Shown piece by piece: positions 6,731-14,065 of a DNA stretch of 19,850 nucleotides. Under the pieces are notes generated by a model, which saw nothing but the letters and a program-made list of their open reading frames with translations, was not told the DNA's origin and did not search any database. The translations under genes and the position numbers were made by a program. Each line of letters starts with the position of its first letter. Within the stretch, counting starts at the first letter, position 1. Origin of the DNA: DASTPP01 sp035762175 (GTDB lineage: Bacteria > Myxococcota_A > Polyangia > Polyangiales > Polyangiaceae); contig DASTPP010000186.1 of NCBI GenBank assembly GCA_035762175.1, forward strand, positions 1-19,850, read 5' to 3'.

Positions 6731-8665
6731 ATGACCGCCCCCGATCGCGCCCCTCGCTCGCCCGCCCGAGCGCCCGTCCTCGCCGCGCGCCGGCCGCGGG
6801 GGGCGGCGCTCGCCTTTCGAATGCTCGGCGTCGCCTTCGCCTGCTTCGTCGCCTGCGGCGGCGACGACGACGACGACAACGATGGCGGCGACCTCGGGCC
6901 CGATGGCATTCCCGATGACGTCGGCTGTGTCGAAAAGGGCCTCCCCTGCCTCGGCTGCCCCGCCGGCTCGTTCTGCTGGAGCCACCCCGCCCCCTACGGC
7001 GGCCAGCTTCTCACGGTCTCGGCCGCGAGCGAGACCAACGTCTGGGCCGGCTCGTCCGAAGATACCCTCTTGCACTGGAACGGCGCCGAGTGGCGCGTCT
7101 GGCGCATCCCCGACGGCCAGTCGGTGCGCCAGGTCTCGGCCGCGGGCGGGGGCGCCTGGGTCACCAGCACGGGCGGGCTTTACCGCTTCGACGGCCAGAG
7201 CTGGTCCAAGCTCGAGCTGCCCGAGGCGTTCCCGGGCACGCCCCAGGCGGTCGCCGCCCTCTCGACCGACCAGGCCTGGGTCGGCGATGGCACCCGCGCG
7301 GCCTTCTTCGACGGCAACGCCTGGGCGCTCAGCTCGCCCGGCATCGCCGGCGTCAAGGCGATCTGGGCTGCGAGCGCCGACGAGGCCTTCGCGATCGGCA
7401 CGAGCATGAAGGTGGCGCGCTTCGCCGCCGGCGCCTGGTCGGCGACCGAGCTCGCGGGCGACCCGCCGCTCTCGGCGATCGGCGGCAGCTCGCCGACCAA
7501 CGTCTGGGTCGCCGAGAGCGATCCGATCAGCGGCCCGGAGAGCGTCCGCAACCTCTACCACTGGGACGGCACCACCTGGACCGAGCGCCAGGGCCCGACC
7601 TCGCTCACGCCGACCTCGATCGCGGCGACGAACGACGGGGGGCTCTGGGTAACGACCGGCTCGTCCGACATCTATTCGCGCAACGGCGCGGCCTTCTCGT
7701 CGTCCGCGCCCCTCGGCCGCCCCACGACGCCCTACGGGTTCGGCGACGAGGTCAACGCCGTCTCGATGTCGGGCCCCACGACCGGCTGGGCCGTGGGCAA
7801 CGGCGGACACCTCGTGCGCTTCGACGCCGCCGCCGGCTGGTCGAGCTTCAACGCCCCGCCCGACGAAGCCATCGGCGCCCCCGTCGCGCTCGGCCCGGGC
7901 AACGTCTGGGCGCCGGGCACGCGCTTCTTTCATCACTTCGACGGCAGCGCCTGGCAGCAGGTCGTCCCCTACGAGGGCGGCCTCTTCGCCCGCCGCATCT
8001 TCGTCGAATCGCCCGACAGCCTCTGGTCGGCGCTCAGCAACCGCGGCATCTGGCACTACGCCGGCGGCGCCTGGTCTCTCTTCAACGGAGACGAGGCCAT
8101 CGACGACGCCCTCGAGGTCTGGGCGAAGGGCTCAGACCTCTGGGCCCTGCTCGAAGACGACTCGCTCTTGCGCCTCTCGGGCGAGACCTGGGCCCCCGTC
8201 GCCGTCGACATCAGCGCCCGGCACCTCTGGGGCACCGCCGGCGGCCCCTACGTCGTCGGCGTCGACGGCAGCCAGGCCGGCGCCGTGCGCCTCTACGACG
8301 GCGCCGCCTTCCAGCCGGTCGACTTCGGCGGCGGCACCATTCTCGGCTCGTTCGGCCACGCCGACGGCTCGGTCTGGCTGCTGGTCGACCGCGCCCGCAG
8401 CCTCACCCTGGTCCGGCTCTCGCCCGAGCCCAAGACCGAGCAGGCCGGCCCGCCCGTCGCCCTCGTGGGCGCCCACCTCTGGGTCGGCTCCGGCAACGAC
8501 ATTTGGGTGGCGGGCGCCGACGCGTCCAAGCCCCGCGCCTTCCACTGGGACGGCCGGGCCTGGGCCGAACATGCCACGCCGCGCTCGGGCCCCATCGCCT
8601 CGGACGGCACCCACGTCTTCATCAGCGGCGGCACCGGCCTGCTGCGGCTCGAGCCCGGCGGGTTA
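6731..8665 (+). CDS. Beta-propeller putative lipoprotein; stop missing at its 3' end
   Basis: About 644 residues can be supported. The N-terminus is Arg-rich, then hydrophobic (AALAFRMLGVAFACFVAC), with a lipobox Cys42 followed by a run of Asp (GGDDDDDNDGGD), typical of exported lipoproteins. ATG 6821 is an alternative start that still gives a signal peptide. From about residue 75 to 640 it is built of degenerate blade-like repeats (TNVWAGSSEDTLLHWNGAEW, DQAWVGDGTRAAFFDGNAW, TNVWVAESD...LYHWDGTTW, NDIWVAGADA...FHWDGRAW). These resemble the NVWAVG...HWDG..W propellers common in myxobacteria. Homology stops at LLRLEPGG, where a TAG (8664-8666) is one base out of frame. The frame as read stays open to a TAG at 9773-9775, antisense to the whole VWA gene. 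A one-base indel in the GGG at about 8660-8662 would restore the stop. Function is probably surface binding. Confidence 0.8.
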
Positions 8666-8716
8666 GCGTCGCCCGCCCCACGATTCGCGACCGCTCCTCC
8701 CGCCCGGGCGGCCACC

Positions 8717-9850
8717 CTAGAAAACGAGCACCTGCTGCCCGTCCCCGAGCGCGCAGGCGCCGTCGCGGGGCTCGCCCCCCACGCGCAGCACCTCGGAGGG
8801 GTCGGGCTCGGCATAAACGCCCGTCATCTCGATAGAAACCATGCGGACGATGGCGTCGTCGAGCTTGGTCACGAAGTAGCAGGGTACGGTGGGCTCTTTG
8901 TGCGGGCCGCCCACGCCCGAGTCGCTGGTGAGAAAGAGGTAGCGCCCGCCGGTGAGCTGCGCCGCCGATCGCATCGAGAACTCGGCGGCCTCGTCGATGC
9001 CGCTCGAGGCGACGGGGTAGACGTGCACGCCGCGCTCGGCCAGCGCGCGCACCGCCCCGACCATGCGGCCGGCGTTCCGGTCGTGCGGGGGCGCGTCGGC
9101 CACCCAGAAGAGCAGCTTGGCCACGCCGCCGTCGCTGCGCCACTCGAGCGTCGCCGCCTGCTCGAGCGCCTGCTCGGGCGCCTCGGGAAAGTCGCCGCCG
9201 CCGTTGGCCTGCTGCTCGCCGAGCAGCTCCCGGAACGCCCCCAGGTTGCCGTCGTCGAAGAACTCGAAGCTCCGCGTGACGTACGCGTCGCCCTCGTCGC
9301 GGTAGACGACGAGCGACCAGCGCTGCGCCGCACTCGGGAACTTCGCGCGAATCGAGCCCGTCAGCGCCTCGAACTCGGCCTGCAAGTAGTCGATCTCGTC
9401 GGTCATACTGCCGGTCGTGTCGATCACGAGCGAGACGTCGAGCTGCGACCTCGCCCCCGGCGGGGCGGAGAACTTGGCGTGCGCGGCCCCGTGCTCTTCG
9501 ACGGTCGAGGGGAAGATGGCCGCGACCCCGCTCTCGGCCAGCGCGCCGCGATACGAAAGAAAGAAGTCGTAGTTGCGGTTGTCGTCCCAGGCGCCGGCCG
9601 TCAAGACCCCGGGCTGGGCGCCCCCCCCCCCTTGCCCGCCCCCCGCGTCCGGGCTCTCGCTGTCGCCGCCGTCGGCACCGGAGCCACTATCGCCGCTACG
9701 ATCGCCTCTTTCGGGGCCGTCCTCACCGCCGTAATCGCCCCCCTGCGAATCGCTCGAACTCGAACATGCACCTAGCCCAAGATACGAAAGAAAAAGAAAG
9801 GGAAGCCAAGCCTGCCAGCGACGCATGAGCCCTCGGAAAGCATCGGCCAT
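8717..9850 (-). CDS. VWA-domain putative lipoprotein
   Basis: A 377-residue exported protein. Hydrophobic signal 12-27 ends in the lipobox LGLGAC with Cys29; residues 30-82 are a low-complexity Ser/Gly/Asp linker. The VWA domain spans about 137-345. The MIDAS metal-binding motif is DTTGSMTDE (Asp144, Thr146, Ser148), with TGSM followed by an acidic pair. Then come FRELLGEQQANGGGDFPEAPEQAL and the second Asp in WVADAPPHD. This is the layout of calcium/magnesium-dependent VWA proteins of the hemicentin/YfbK-like type, used for binding partners at the cell surface. An in-frame ATG at 9826 has a closer GAGGG and would be eight residues shorter. The linker is encoded over an 11-G run (plus 9621-9631). 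It faces the propeller gene tail to tail. Confidence 0.88.
   Translation of the reverse strand: MADAFRGLMRRWQAWLPFLFLSYLGLGACSSSSDSQGGDYGGEDGPERGDRSGDSGSGADGGDSESPDAGGGQGGGGAQPGVLTAGAWDDNRNYDFFLSYRGALAESGVAAIFPSTVEEHGAAHAKFSAPPGARSQLDVSLVIDTTGSMTDEIDYLQAEFEALTGSIRAKFPSAAQRWSLVVYRDEGDAYVTRSFEFFDDGNLGAFRELLGEQQANGGGDFPEAPEQALEQAATLEWRSDGGVAKLLFWVADAPPHDRNAGRMVGAVRALAERGVHVYPVASSGIDEAAEFSMRSAAQLTGGRYLFLTSDSGVGGPHKEPTVPCYFVTKLDDAIVRMVSIEMTGVYAEPDPSEVLRVGGEPRDGACALGDGQQVLVF
9621..9631 (-). repeat. 11-base G homopolymer inside the VWA gene
   Basis: Eleven C on the plus strand (G in the coding strand) encode the GGGG of the linker, residues 74-77, between the lipidated N-terminus and the VWA domain. 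A one-base change would shift the frame before the whole VWA domain, so the tract could act as an on/off switch, or be a sequencing-error hotspot. Confidence 0.75.
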
Positions 9851-10144
9851 GCCAGCCGCCCCCGCTCGCTCGCTTCCTGATGGCTTTCTCGGTCCCCGGC
9901 TCGGTTCCCCAAAGGCGCGCGCCCCAAGCGTCTGACGGCCGTGCCATGGTGTGCCAAATCGACAGAAGGCGCTGGCACTGGCCCCGAGCTTACTCAGCCC
10001 CCCATGCCCTCCCCCGCGGCCGGCGCTGAGCCCCCCCGCCCCGCGCGGGCGCCGAGCCCCCGCCGCGCGCCGAAAAGCCCGCGCCCCCGGCGCGAGCGGC
10101 CGGCGAGCGAGCCGGGAGCGGCCTGCGCAAGGCCCGGCGCCGCG

Positions 10145-10954
10145 TCAGCCCGGCCAGCGCTTCGTCTGCTTGAGCGCCTTTCGCAGCGCCTCGAGCTCGC
10201 CCACGCCCATCACCGCGAGCGCGGCATGCTGCGCGGGGCTCGGCTCGAGGCCAAGCGCCTCGCACAGGTCGAGCACCCCTGCCCGCAGCCCTTCGGCCTT
10301 GCCCTCGCGCAGCCCTTCTTCGCGCCCGCGCGCCTCGCCCCGCGCCTCGCCCTCTTCGCGCACCGCGTCGAGCCCCGCGTAGCCCTTGCGCTCGAGCAGG
10401 TTCTGCAACGTCTGCTCGGACGCCGCCTCGGGGTCATAAAGCGCCTCGACCAAGGGCCGCCCCTTCAGCACCCCCGGCGCCTCGAGTCGCTCCCCCGGAA
10501 GCTTCGTCTGCATCGGGCGCCCCGGCTCGTAGACCTCGACCCGTCGCGGGCCCTGAAGCCGTACCACCCAGACGAAGCGCGAGCCGCCTGCGAGCAGTTG
10601 TTTGATCTTGAGCTGAAGGTCGGCCTCGTCTTGCCCCTGCGCCGCGTATTCGATGGCGAGCGGCGGCGCCTTCGTCGCCCACGTGCCCTCGCCGTCGCCC
10701 CAGTCGCCCACCGACAGGTCGGGCGCCCGCAGGATCTTATCGCTCAGGGCGTGGCCGACGTCGACACCGACCCTCGGCCTTGCCGGATCGCTGCCCACCA
10801 CGGCCGGGCCGACCCCATGCGGCTCGGCGTGCTTGGGGCCGGCAGGCGCGCAATAGATGGCATGCCCCTCGCTCAGCTCGTAGCGGCTGCCCTCGGGCAC
10901 GTGCTCGAGCCGGAAGGGGCCTTCAGGGCTACCGGGCCAACGCGCTTGGCTCAT
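10145..10954 (-). CDS. Uma2-family (DUF820) PD-(D/E)XK nuclease-like protein
   Basis: A 269-residue protein. Residues about 12-172 match the Uma2/DUF820 restriction-endonuclease fold: RYELSEGHAIY at the start, Asp79 in RAPDLSV, Glu102 in PLAIEYAAQ, and Lys116 in LQLKIKQLLAGGSRFVWVV. These are the expected D...E...K core positions. The usual E-V-LSP after the Glu is replaced by EYAAQG. Residues about 195-226 are an Arg/Glu/Gly repeat helix (EGEARGEARGREEG...). The final 40 residues form a small helical module (LCEALGLEPSPAQHAAL...) shared in style with the Rpn-like remnant in this same block. ATG 10954 is chosen because homology begins there; the frame upstream is repeat DNA of the next gene. 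A GAGGG lies almost against the ATG, too close to be ideal. It is 32 bp downstream of the MNT-HEPN gene. Biological role is unknown for most of the family. Confidence 0.82.
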   Translation of the reverse strand: MSQARWPGSPEGPFRLEHVPEGSRYELSEGHAIYCAPAGPKHAEPHGVGPAVVGSDPARPRVGVDVGHALSDKILRAPDLSVGDWGDGEGTWATKAPPLAIEYAAQGQDEADLQLKIKQLLAGGSRFVWVVRLQGPRRVEVYEPGRPMQTKLPGERLEAPGVLKGRPLVEALYDPEAASEQTLQNLLERKGYAGLDAVREEGEARGEARGREEGLREGKAEGLRAGVLDLCEALGLEPSPAQHAALAVMGVGELEALRKALKQTKRWPG

Positions 10955-10986
10955 ACCCTCAAAGCTAGCAGGGGGCCCAGGCCCTG

Positions 10987-12003
10987 TCAGCCGCCCGCCC
11001 CCTCGCCCCCGCCCCGCCTGGGCGCCCCGCCTGCGCCCCCCGCCGCTTCGCTCTGCGCGGGCGCCCCGCCCAGGCCCCCTGCCACTTCGCTCTGCGCCGG
11101 CGCCCCGCCCGGGCCCCCTGCCACTTCGCTCTGCGCGGGCGCCCCGATGCCCGCGATGCCCTCGCGGCACGCCCGCTCGACGCGCGCCGAAAGGTCACGC
11201 ACCCGCTCGCCCAGCGCCGCGAGATCGTCGGCCGTGACGCGGTAGCCGCGCTTGTACCGCGCTTCAATATAAGCGCGTTTGAGCAATTTGAAGAGCCGCT
11301 CGTCGTCTTCGCTCGCCCTCGGGAAGGGCTCGGCGAGCAGCGGGTGCAGCGGGGCGACGAGCTTGCCGAGCTTGTCGAGATCGTGCGTCGTCGGCTTGGT
11401 GCCCGTGAAGACGAGCAGCGCCGCCGCGAGATAGCGCTCGGTCGCCTGGTGCAACTCGAACGCCGACTTCGCGAAACGACCCTTGCCGAGGTCATCGCGG
11501 TAGGTGTCGTAGTACTCGCCGGCGCTGCCAAACCAGTGGTCGAAGTAGTCTTGCGCGACGGCCTGCCGCTCTTCGGGGGTCGCGCCCTTGGGCCGGGCGA
11601 GGGTGAAGCGGTTGGCGTCGAAGAGCACGACGCCCTGCGCGACGATCTCGACGAAGAAGAACTGCCCCCGCCGGAGCTCTTGGTTGATGGCGCGCACGTC
11701 GTGCACGATGAGCGAGACGGGGGTCGGCGCCGCGAGCGGTTCGATCGCCTTCTCGACGCGGGCCCAGAGGGCGTGGTCTTCGGCCGCCTCGGCCCGCTCG
11801 ACCACCACCAAGAGGTCGAAGTCGCTGCGGTAGCCGGTGCGAAAGTCGTCGACCGAGTCGCCCCGGGCGTGGCTGCCGAAGAGCAAGATCAGGTCGGCGC
11901 AGGGCGCCTCTGCGCGAATGCGCGCCGCGATGGCGGCGAGCTTCGCGCGCTTGTGCTCGGGCCAGGCGGCAGGCCAAGCTTCGGGCAACGTCATCAACGT
12001 CAT
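10987..12003 (-). CDS. MNT-HEPN fusion: nucleotidyltransferase plus HEPN domain
   Basis: A 338-residue two-domain protein. The N-terminal nucleotidyltransferase (about 18-130) has the pol-beta-like signature LLFGSHARGD at 41-49, then YRSDFDLLVVVE with the metal-binding Asp61 and Asp63. The C-terminal HEPN domain (about 145-280) includes YFDHWFGSAGEYYDTY, FELHQATERYLAAALLVFTG and THDLDKLGKLV. I do not see a clear RxxxxH ribonuclease motif in HEPN. Separate MNT and HEPN proteins often form toxin-antitoxin pairs in which MNT modifies HEPN. The fused form is known in many bacteria but its role is not settled. Residues 287-325 are three 13-residue repeats (GAPAQSEVAGG..), then a Gly/Arg tail; these look added by slippage. 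ATG 12003 has GGGGAGGGG seven bases upstream. Confidence 0.88.
   Translation of the reverse strand: MTLMTLPEAWPAAWPEHKRAKLAAIAARIRAEAPCADLILLFGSHARGDSVDDFRTGYRSDFDLLVVVERAEAAEDHALWARVEKAIEPLAAPTPVSLIVHDVRAINQELRRGQFFFVEIVAQGVVLFDANRFTLARPKGATPEERQAVAQDYFDHWFGSAGEYYDTYRDDLGKGRFAKSAFELHQATERYLAAALLVFTGTKPTTHDLDKLGKLVAPLHPLLAEPFPRASEDDERLFKLLKRAYIEARYKRGYRVTADDLAALGERVRDLSARVERACREGIAGIGAPAQSEVAGGPGGAPAQSEVAGGLGGAPAQSEAAGGAGGAPRRGGGEGAGG
11029..11145 (-). repeat. Three 39-bp tandem repeats in the MNT-HEPN 3' end
   Basis: Three copies of a 39-bp unit lie in frame and encode GAPAQSE(V/A)AGG(P/L/A)G three times at residues 287-325, followed by a partial fourth. The length is a multiple of three, so copy changes would keep the frame. 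Confidence 0.85.
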
Positions 12004-12055
12004 CGTCGAGCCCCTCCCCCTCTCGCGAGCACCCTAGCATGAATGCATGGGCTCG

Positions 12056-12580
12056 TTACGGAGAAGCGCGCGGCGCGAAGAAGATTTCGTCGGCGTTCAC
12101 GCCCTCGCGCGAGGGGCCGAGGCGCCTCAGCTCGGCGCGGACTCGGCAAACACCTCGTCGATCGAGCCGGCGACCAGCGCCCTCGTGCCAGCGCTCGAGC
12201 CGCTCTGGGTCGGTCTCGGCCACGATGCGCTCGCGCGCTTCGTCACGCACCTCGAGCCCGCGCACGCGCAGCACGGTCAGCACGGCCCGCGCGGCTTGCT
12301 CGGCGCGGCCTTCGGCGCGGCCTTCGGTGCGCCCCTGCTCGCGCTCTTTGTGCCAGCTGGTGTGTATCTTCACGAGAAACTCCTGCTCTTCGGGGGTTGG
12401 CTTTGGTTTCTTGCCGAGCGCGTGCTCCAAGGCTAGCCGAATCTGCTCGGCCACGGCACGCTCGTGCGCGTCCGGCGGCAGCGCGCCGAGCTCTTCGATG
12501 GCTTGCGCCAAGAGCGGCCCGGCCGCCATCAGCCGCACCAGCAGCGTCGCGCGCTCACGCGGCAGCTCGCTCGCCACCAC
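12056..12580 (-). pseudogene. Truncated, frameshifted Rpn/YhgA-like protein
   Basis: Only the C-terminal part of a family common in myxobacteria (Rpn/YhgA-like, PD-(D/E)XK related) is present. The frame opens VASELPRERATLLVRLMAAGPLLAQAIEEL, then EEQEFLVKIHTSW, an EGRAEGRAE helix, and a VAETDPERLERWHE ending. Upstream the same frame still reads family-like LFRTGIV (to about 12617) before a TGA closes it, so the nuclease core is missing. Near the end, one extra G (plus about 12180-12182) shifts the frame. Removing it restores ALVAGSIDEVFAES with a TGA at 12127-12129, the expected ending, whereas the frame as read runs on to 12056. The two lesions argue for a dead gene. It is the first gene of the minus-strand block, 52 bp before MNT-HEPN. 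Confidence 0.72.
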
Positions 12581-12609
12581 GATGCCCGTGCGGAACAGGC
12601 CCGGGCTGA

Positions 12610-12813
12610 GGGGCCTTCAAAGAGGCGCTCGAGAAGGCGAAGACCGACACGCTCGTCAACCGGCGGATTCGCGAGACCGTGGCGGGGTTCATACCGTTCT
12701 ATTACCAGCCTTGCCTCCTCGTCGAAGGCCAGCCGGCCTCCGCCACGGCCGTGCTCGGCGCGGGCGCCGGCGCCCCGGCCGCAGCGCCCGCGGCGCCGCC
12801 GACGGCGCCTTGA
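12610..12813 (+). pseudogene. Orphan C-terminal fragment of an unknown protein
   Basis: After a stop at 12607-12609 the plus frame reads GAFKEALEKAKTDTLVNRR..., then VAGFIPFYYQPCLLVEG, then an Ala/Pro/Gly tail to the TGA at 12811. The first 42 residues look like genuine protein (balanced composition, Lys and Tyr rich for this genome). This contrasts with all shadows nearby. There is no start codon or ribosome binding site, and the coding-like sequence begins where the minus-strand Rpn-like homology ends (about 12610-12617). I therefore read it as the end of a gene cut by a rearrangement. I do not recognise the family. Confidence 0.5.
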
Positions 12814-12902
12814 GGGCGGCGCCTTTCCCCGGCGCCCGCCCGCCCCGAGGGCGGCGGCTCGCCGACGGGCCAGACGGCGACGCAGACGCCTCGAGGCGCC
12901 CC

Positions 12903-13081
12903 GGCTCACGGGGGCGCGACGGCCGGCTCACGGGGGGCGCGACGGCCCGCTCGCGAGGAGCGCGGCACGGCTCGCGGGGAGCGCGACGGCCGGCTCACGG
13001 GGGGCGAGACGGCCCGCTCGCGAGGGGCGCGGCACGGCTCACGGGGGGCGCGACGGCCGGCGCGCGGGGGGCGAGGCGGCC
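12903..13081. repeat. Tandem array of 23/21-bp GC-rich repeats
   Basis: Eight consecutive units run from 12903 to 13081: 22, 23, 21, 23, 23, 21, 23 and 23 bp. The 23-bp form starts GGCTCACGGGGGGCGCGACG; the 21-bp form is CGCTCGCGAGGAGCGCGGC plus AC. A higher-order 67-bp period (23+21+23) is seen twice, at 12925-12991 and 12992-13058. The array ends four bases before the stop codon of the pentapeptide-repeat gene. No coding frame through it is convincing. Confidence 0.85.
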
Positions 13082-13084
13082 TGT

Positions 13085-13891
13085 TCAGAGCGGGCGCGGC
13101 TGCTCTTCGCCGGCGCGGACGATGCGGCCGCCCTGCACCGCCCAGCCCTCGATCGCCGCGTCGAGCTCGGCGCGGGCGCCGCCGCCGAGGTCGGCGCCGT
13201 CGAGGGCGGCGTCGCGCAGGTTGGCCCCTTCGAGCTGGGTCTCGCAGAGGTCGGCCTGGCGCAGGTCGGCGCGGCGCAGGTCGGCGCGGCGCAGGTCGGC
13301 GCGGAAGAGGCAGGCGTCGCGCAGGTCGGCGCCGCGCAGGTCGGCGCCGGCCAGGTTGGCGTAGCGCAGATCGACCTGGGGCGAGAGCTCGGCGCGGCGC
13401 AGGTCGGCGCCGCGCAGGTCGGCCCGGTGCAGGCTGGTGAAGCCGCCGAGGTCGGCGCCGACCAGGTCGACCTCGCGCAGGTCGGCGCCGACCAGGTTCG
13501 CCCCCCGCAGGTGCACCCGGCGCATGTAGGCGCCGCGCAGGCAGGACCCGCTCAGGTCGACGTCGCGCAGGTCGGCCCGGTGCAGAAAGGCGCGCTCGAG
13601 CCGGGCCTCGCGCAGGTCGGCCTCGACGAGCGCGGCCTCGCCGAGGTTGGCCCCGCGCAGGTCGGCGCCGCGCAGGTCGGCCGCGGGCGCGCAGACCATG
13701 AGGCCGAGCTGCTTGCGCACCCAGGCGAGCTGGGGGAAGGCCTGCGAGAACCAGAGGGCCGAGACGGCGTCCCACACGAGGGTGAGCTCGTCGCGGCCCT
13801 CGGCCAGCGCGTCGAAGAAGAGCAGGCCCTCGCGGCGCAGCTCGTCGTCTTCTTGCGCAATCAGCTGTCGTCGGTCGATGGTGATCTTCAT
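13085..13891 (-). CDS. Pentapeptide-repeat protein
   Basis: A 268-residue protein. Residues 1-70 are an ordinary helical N-terminus (MKITIDRRQLIAQEDDELRR, then a Trp-containing helix). Residues 71-237 are about 33 tandem pentapeptides of the A(D/N)LRx type (ADLRGADLRGANLGEAALVE and on), with one break in register near FTSLHR at 151-156. Such repeats build a right-handed four-sided beta helix. The last 30 residues (ELDAAIEGWAVQGGRIVRAG) cap it. Some family members mimic DNA and bind gyrase (Qnr, MfpA), but most have no known role and nothing here decides. There is no signal peptide, so it should be cytoplasmic. It is divergent from the PhyH gene, with a 174-bp shared upstream region. Confidence 0.93.
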   Translation of the reverse strand: MKITIDRRQLIAQEDDELRREGLLFFDALAEGRDELTLVWDAVSALWFSQAFPQLAWVRKQLGLMVCAPAADLRGADLRGANLGEAALVEADLREARLERAFLHRADLRDVDLSGSCLRGAYMRRVHLRGANLVGADLREVDLVGADLGGFTSLHRADLRGADLRRAELSPQVDLRYANLAGADLRGADLRDACLFRADLRRADLRRADLRQADLCETQLEGANLRDAALDGADLGGGARAELDAAIEGWAVQGGRIVRAGEEQPRPL

Positions 13892-13985
13892 GCGCGGTCC
13901 GCGCCCCCTGCTTGCGAGAGCATTGGCCTAAACCACCCTACCACGGCCCGGGCCGGTCGCGGGCACGGACGCGCTCGGGCTCGCG

Positions 13986-14014
13986 CTGGCGGCCCCGCGC
14001 CCGCGTTTTATAAC
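13986..14014 (+). promoter_or_regulatory. Candidate promoter of the PhyH-GH43 pair
   Basis: TATAAC at 14009-14014 lies in an AT-rich spot (GTTTTATAACAG) that is rare in this window. CTGGCG, a poor -35, lies 17 bases upstream. Transcription from about 14021 would give a leader of roughly 45 bases with GAGG at 14058-14061 before ATG 14066. Confidence 0.4.
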
Positions 14015-14065
14015 AGAAGCACCTGCCCCGGCCGGCGGCTGTGCGGGGGCGGCCGGCGAGGCCCG

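Noticed and set aside
6578..8056. Minus frame extending the NTAQ1-like protein by almost 500 residues
   Set aside because: It is antisense to the propeller gene; NTAQ1 homology begins just after ATG 6577 and the length then fits the family.
12903..13081. CRISPR array
   Set aside because: Units are contiguous 21-23 bp repeats without unique spacers, and no cas genes are nearby.
12464..14065. Open plus frame of 1.6 kb with AQVGAAQVG repeats running into the PhyH gene
   Set aside because: It is antisense to the pentapeptide repeats and the Rpn-like remnant; the repeats are the mirror of A(D/N)LRx codons. Real coding starts at 14066.
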